This document shows, piece after piece, positions 4,902-7,964 of a stretch of 7,964 nucleotides of DNA. This DNA comes from Hyphomonadaceae bacterium UBA1001 (GTDB taxonomy: Bacteria > Pseudomonadota > Alphaproteobacteria > Caulobacterales > Aquidulcibacteraceae). A program made the translations under genes and the position numbers. Location: contig DBAV01000150.1 of assembly GCA_002291875.1 (NCBI GenBank), positions 1 to 7,964 on the forward strand, in the 5' to 3' direction. Each line of letters begins with the position of its first letter. Positions within the stretch are counted from its first letter, which is position 1. Under the pieces are notes generated by a model, which was given only the letters and a program-made list of their open reading frames with translations, was not told the origin of the DNA and did not search any database.

Positions 4902-6007
4902 ATCGCACGCCGGACAGCGTCCTGAAAGGCAAGGCGATGGACACGACAAGGCCGGACGACACGACGGGGCCTCACACCCCGGCCAGCCGGCGCGAAGCAT
5001 GGGACGATGGCACGCCGCGCTCGCGGGTGAAGGCGCTGCGGCGGCAGGCGCCGTTCTGGGTGGTGATCTTCGCGCTGCTCCTGATGTTGCCCCTCTGGAT
5101 CGTGCTGCACCTCCATTTCGGGCCGTCCGACGGATGGGGCGTGGTGGCGCTGGTGCATGTGGCGGGTGCGGCAGGGCTGTTGGGCCTGCCCGCGTCTCTC
5201 GCGTTGCGCGCAAGCGCCAGGTCGGCGCGCCTGAGCGAGAAGTTCCCGACACAACCGCCGCCCCTGACCGGGTGGCGTGCGGCGGCGCGGATCGGAGTGT
5301 GGGTGACGGCGGCCGGCGTTGTAGCAGCGACACTGGCCTGGGACGCACCGCTGCTTTCGATCACGCCGGTGATGTGGGTGATCGCGGGCCTTGCGAGGCT
5401 GGCATCCATCATCCTGCTCGCGGCGGCGCCATTGGTCCTTCTGCATTGGCGGGAGGCGCGCGCGGTGGCGCGGATTGCGGGTTTGGCTGGTCGCGAAATG
5501 CAGACCGAGGTCGTCGAAGCGTCCTTGGTGGAGCGACGCGACGACCATCTGCGCAACGCGCGCACACCCTGGTATCTGGCGATGATGGTTTTCGTGGTGA
5601 CAACGAATGTCGGTTCCGGCTGGGATGACGGGCATTCGAAAGTTGCCTTGCTCGTTACCGCTATCTGCGTGGCTCTGGGCGTGCTCGCGCTCCTGGTGAC
5701 ATTCGTGCTGCCGAATCCTGCGGGATCGGACCATCCCTCGAGCGTGCAATCCATTGGCAGGCTGACCGGATGGCGCCTGGCCGCCGGAGCCGTCCTGTAC
5801 GCGACACTCGCGTCGGGGTTCTTTGCCTATTTCATCCTTCACGGCTTCGAGGGCGGGGCGACGTTCTGGCCATGGCCCGAAGGGCTGTCGCTTTTCGCGC
5901 CCTTGCTGTTGGTCTTGTCGTTGAGGACCCTGCTCCACGCGGACGAGTTCCGCGCGCTGGACCGGCGGTTGCGGGGCGAGGCCGCGGAAATGGCGGGGTC
6001 CGGTTAG
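4898..6007 (+). CDS. Eight-helix membrane protein, two fused array modules (4 and 5)
   Basis: 369-aa predicted inner-membrane protein, an internal tandem duplication of the four-helix module. Module 4: a hydrophilic N-terminus of about 50 residues ending LRRQAPF, helices about 52-70, 82-103, 131-148 and 158-182, PPPLTGWR at 120-127 and LLHWREARAV at 181-190. A charged linker (191-222, including ERRDDHLRNAR) joins module 5: helices about 225-240, 249-271, 295-314 and 330-346, GRLTGWR at 287-293 and LLHADEFRAL at 345-354. Arg-to-His spacing is 56 and 54 residues, as in the single-module genes. I chose GTG 4898, which overlaps the previous stop as GTGA with GAGG 10 nt upstream. ATG 4937 (356 aa, AAAGG 7 nt upstream) is a good alternative that leaves all helices intact. 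Unknown family; no catalytic signature seen. Confidence 0.87.
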   Translation: MNRTPDSVLKGKAMDTTRPDDTTGPHTPASRREAWDDGTPRSRVKALRRQAPFWVVIFALLLMLPLWIVLHLHFGPSDGWGVVALVHVAGAAGLLGLPASLALRASARSARLSEKFPTQPPPLTGWRAAARIGVWVTAAGVVAATLAWDAPLLSITPVMWVIAGLARLASIILLAAAPLVLLHWREARAVARIAGLAGREMQTEVVEASLVERRDDHLRNARTPWYLAMMVFVVTTNVGSGWDDGHSKVALLVTAICVALGVLALLVTFVLPNPAGSDHPSSVQSIGRLTGWRLAAGAVLYATLASGFFAYFILHGFEGGATFWPWPEGLSLFAPLLLVLSLRTLLHADEFRALDRRLRGEAAEMAGSG

Positions 6008-6079
6008 TCGGTCGCCGTCCTGGAGCGAAGGGCGGTGCCGTCGGCGCCTGCACTCCCGAGCGCGTTTGATTCGGCGCTG

Positions 6080-6097
6080 CCGGGCCTGGAGGCCCGG
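6080..6097. terminator. GC hairpin between convergent genes, repeat-family arm
   Basis: CCGGGCC (6080-6086), loop TGGA, GGCCCGG (6091-6097): a 7-bp all-GC stem in the 116-nt gap between the membrane operon (ends 6007) and the dehydrogenase gene (ends 6124, opposite strand). The sequence continues GGGCTCC, exactly like the right arm of palindrome copy B, so it is a solo arm of that family. TTTT follows on the plus strand only at 6115-6118, about 18 nt on, so classic intrinsic termination is unproven. Nothing else is visible in the gap. Confidence 0.5.
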
Positions 6098-6123
6098 GCT
6101 CCGATGAGGGCGCGTTTTCCCGA

Positions 6124-7964
6124 TCAACAGGCCAGCCGGGCGTTTTCACGGATGAAGGCGGCGGCGATGGTCAGCTTGGCGAAGGTCCACGGGCCGGCGC
6201 CCTCGAGCTCGCCCAGCAGTGTGTCGATGCGCGCCGCGTCCGAGCCCTTTTCCTCGAGCCAAACATCCACCACCGTCCGTGCCTGCGCCGCATCGGGCGC
6301 ACCATCGCGGTCGGCGGGGCGGGCAAGGCCGGCGATCACGCTGGCGGTGGCATCGGCCTGGACCTGATAGAGGTCCTCGACGATCCGGCGCACGGCCAGG
6401 CGGTCATAATGCTGGTCCGAGGACACCGACCCCGAGGCCGCGCGCAGCCGCTCGATCCCCAGCCGGTCGCCGACCGCGAAATACACCCGTGCGGCCGGTT
6501 CGAGCGGCCAGCCTGCCTCGCTGGCGAGGTCGACAATATCGGTGGCCGACACCAGCGCCCGCAGCGAGGCGGCATCGCGGGCCAGCTCGCGCGGGGCACC
6601 GGCCTCGGTGAAGCGGCGCATCCGCTCGGTCCCGCGGGCCCGCTCGAAGGGCGAGATCAGGTCCACCACCTGCGCGCGCAGGATGTCCACCCCGCCGCGA
6701 TAGCCCGCGATCACGTCGCCGATCGGCCGCGGCCCGGCGGTGCGCGCACGCCGCGCCAGCCAATATGTCTGCCGGCGCAGCAGGGCGATCACCTCCAGCA
6801 TCAGCTCGGTCTGAACGCTGGCGGGGGCCACCAGGTCCAGCGCGTCGATCTGGCCGATCAGCTCCGGAAAGCGGAAGATGTGCCGCGCCGCCTCGAAGGC
6901 GCGCACGATGGCCTGGGCGTCGACGTCGGCGCTCTCCTGTGCGCGATAGACGAAGGTGGGCCCGCCCAGGTCCACCACGTCATTGGCAACCACCGTGGCC
7001 ACGATCTCGCGGCGAAGGCGGTGCTGGCGCATGTGGGCGGCGAACACGGCGACCTGGTGGGGGAAATAGGTTTCGAGGTGGGTGATGAAGTGCGGGTCGT
7101 CGATGGCGTCGCCCGACACAAGCTCGTCCTTGAGGTCCAGTTTGGCATAGGCGACCAGCCGCGACAGCTCGGGCCGCGTCAGGCCCTGGCCGGCGTCACG
7201 CATGGCACGCAGCGCATCGTTCGAGGGCAGGGTCTCGACCCCGCGATCCAGCTTTCCGGCGGCCTCGAGCCGCGCGATCATGCGCCCGTGTGCGTCCAGA
7301 TCCTCGACGGCGGTGGCACTGGCCAATGTCAGCGCACGGGTCTGGGCATAGTTGTGCGCCAGCACATGGGCGGCGACCTCGTCGGTCATGGCGCGCAGCA
7401 GCGGGTCGCGCTCGACCGGGGCCAGCGCACCCGCACGTAGCGCGTCGGCCAGCAAGATTTTCAGATTCACCTCGTGGTCCGAGGTGTCCACACCGGCGGA
7501 ATTGTCCACCGCGTCGGTGTTCAGGCGCACCCCGGTCCGGGCGGCAGCGATGCGGGCCCGCTGGGTCATGCCCAGATTGGCGCCTTCGCCGACGACACGG
7601 GCGCGCAGCCTTTCGGCATCGACCCGGATGGCATCATTGGCGCGGTCGCCGACCTCGGCATGGGTTTCCGCCGCCGCCTTCACATAGGTGCCGATGCCGC
7701 CGAACCACATCAGGTCGCACGGAGCGCCCAGCAGGGCGTGCATCAGCTCGACCGGGGTCACGCTGTCGGCGGTCAGGCCGGTCAGCGCGCGCACCGCCGG
7801 CGAGAGGGGGATGGATTTCTCGGTGCGTGCGTATACGCCCCCGCCCTCCGAGATCAGCCTGCGGTCATAGTCGGCCCAGGACGAGCGCGGCAGGTCGAAC
7901 AGGCGCTGGCGCTCGGCTAAGGCGGCCTCGAGGTCGGCCGGATCGGGGTCGAGGAAGATGTGGC
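6124..7964 (-). CDS. NAD-dependent glutamate dehydrogenase, large type, C-terminal part
   Basis: Large (about 1,600-aa class) bacterial NAD-specific glutamate dehydrogenase, which oxidatively deaminates glutamate to 2-oxoglutarate, NADH and ammonium in the cytosol. The window holds roughly the last 612 residues; the 5' part lies beyond the right edge. The frame is open to the edge: reading inward from 7962 it begins HIFLDPDPADLEAA, then LPRSSWADYDRR and LISEGGGVYARTEKSIPLSP. Conserved dehydrogenase-core stretches follow: WFGGIGTYVKA (about 7707-7675), VVGEGANLGMTQ (about 7596-7561) and NTDAVDNSAGVDTSDHEVN (about 7521-7465). The rest is the long helical C-terminal domain of the family, ending ENARLAC. 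Gene orientation is convergent with the membrane operon, and no functional link to it is apparent. Identification is firm. An internal GTG at 7794 should not be taken as the start, because family sequence continues upstream of it. Confidence 0.97.
   Translation of the reverse strand, partial: HIFLDPDPADLEAALAERQRLFDLPRSSWADYDRRLISEGGGVYARTEKSIPLSPAVRALTGLTADSVTPVELMHALLGAPCDLMWFGGIGTYVKAAAETHAEVGDRANDAIRVDAERLRARVVGEGANLGMTQRARIAAARTGVRLNTDAVDNSAGVDTSDHEVNLKILLADALRAGALAPVERDPLLRAMTDEVAAHVLAHNYAQTRALTLASATAVEDLDAHGRMIARLEAAGKLDRGVETLPSNDALRAMRDAGQGLTRPELSRLVAYAKLDLKDELVSGDAIDDPHFITHLETYFPHQVAVFAAHMRQHRLRREIVATVVANDVVDLGGPTFVYRAQESADVDAQAIVRAFEAARHIFRFPELIGQIDALDLVAPASVQTELMLEVIALLRRQTYWLARRARTAGPRPIGDVIAGYRGGVDILRAQVVDLISPFERARGTERMRRFTEAGAPRELARDAASLRALVSATDIVDLASEAGWPLEPAARVYFAVGDRLGIERLRAASGSVSSDQHYDRLAVRRIVEDLYQVQADATASVIAGLARPADRDGAPDAAQARTVVDVWLEEKGSDAARIDTLLGELEGAGPWTFAKLTIAAAFIRENARLAC

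Noticed and set aside
3658..6127. Long minus-strand open frames opposite the membrane operon (for example 3768-5348 and 4757-6127)
   Set aside because: They are rich in Arg, Pro, His and Gln with no domain-like pattern, as expected from the complement of GC-rich coding DNA. The plus strand has hydrophobic helices, repeated motifs and overlapping starts and stops.
7792..7794. GTG as an internal start of a separate 556-aa protein
   Set aside because: Dehydrogenase family sequence continues upstream in the same frame to the window edge, so this is an internal valine codon.

Overview
The window is very GC-rich, densely packed chromosomal DNA. The large NAD-type glutamate dehydrogenase, the YgjP-like hydrolase and the inositol-phosphatase sequence all point to an alphaproteobacterium. 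Rhodobacterales is my best guess, inferred from protein style only.

Layout from left to right. (1) 88-1406, plus strand: a YgjP/SprT-like zinc metallohydrolase gene overlaps by 4 nt a gene for an unrecognised small lipoprotein. (2) 1441-2241, minus strand: an inositol monophosphatase family (SuhB-like) gene, convergent with the first pair across a 34 nt gap that holds a GC hairpin. (3) 2242-3364: a repeat-rich stretch. It contains three copies of a ~95-112 bp palindromic element and a minus-strand gene of unknown function (2442-3084). That gene is split by a one-base shift at a run of six G, and one palindrome sits inside its reading frame. (4) 3365-6007, plus strand: four genes joined by 4-nt start/stop overlaps. 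All encode small multi-spanning membrane proteins. (5) 6124-7964, minus strand: the C-terminal ~610 residues of the large NAD-dependent glutamate dehydrogenase, running off the right edge. Its 3' end faces the membrane-protein operon across 116 nt containing a strong GC hairpin.

The most interesting part is region 4. The four proteins carry five copies of one four-helix module; the last gene is a tandem fusion of two. Each module has two predicted helices, a cytosolic loop usually ending in PPxxxGWR or a variant, two more helices, and an ending close to LLHxxEARAL. In the predicted topology both motifs of every module face the cytoplasm. I recognise no known family. It looks like a locally duplicated, translationally coupled membrane-protein array of unknown function.

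Region 3 is the second point of interest. The palindromic element has a perfect 22-nt inverted repeat in one copy and a central hairpin that is kept in a diverged copy by different base pairs. One copy is read through in frame as protein. Regions 1, 2 and 5 are ordinary core genes with no evident functional link to the membrane array.
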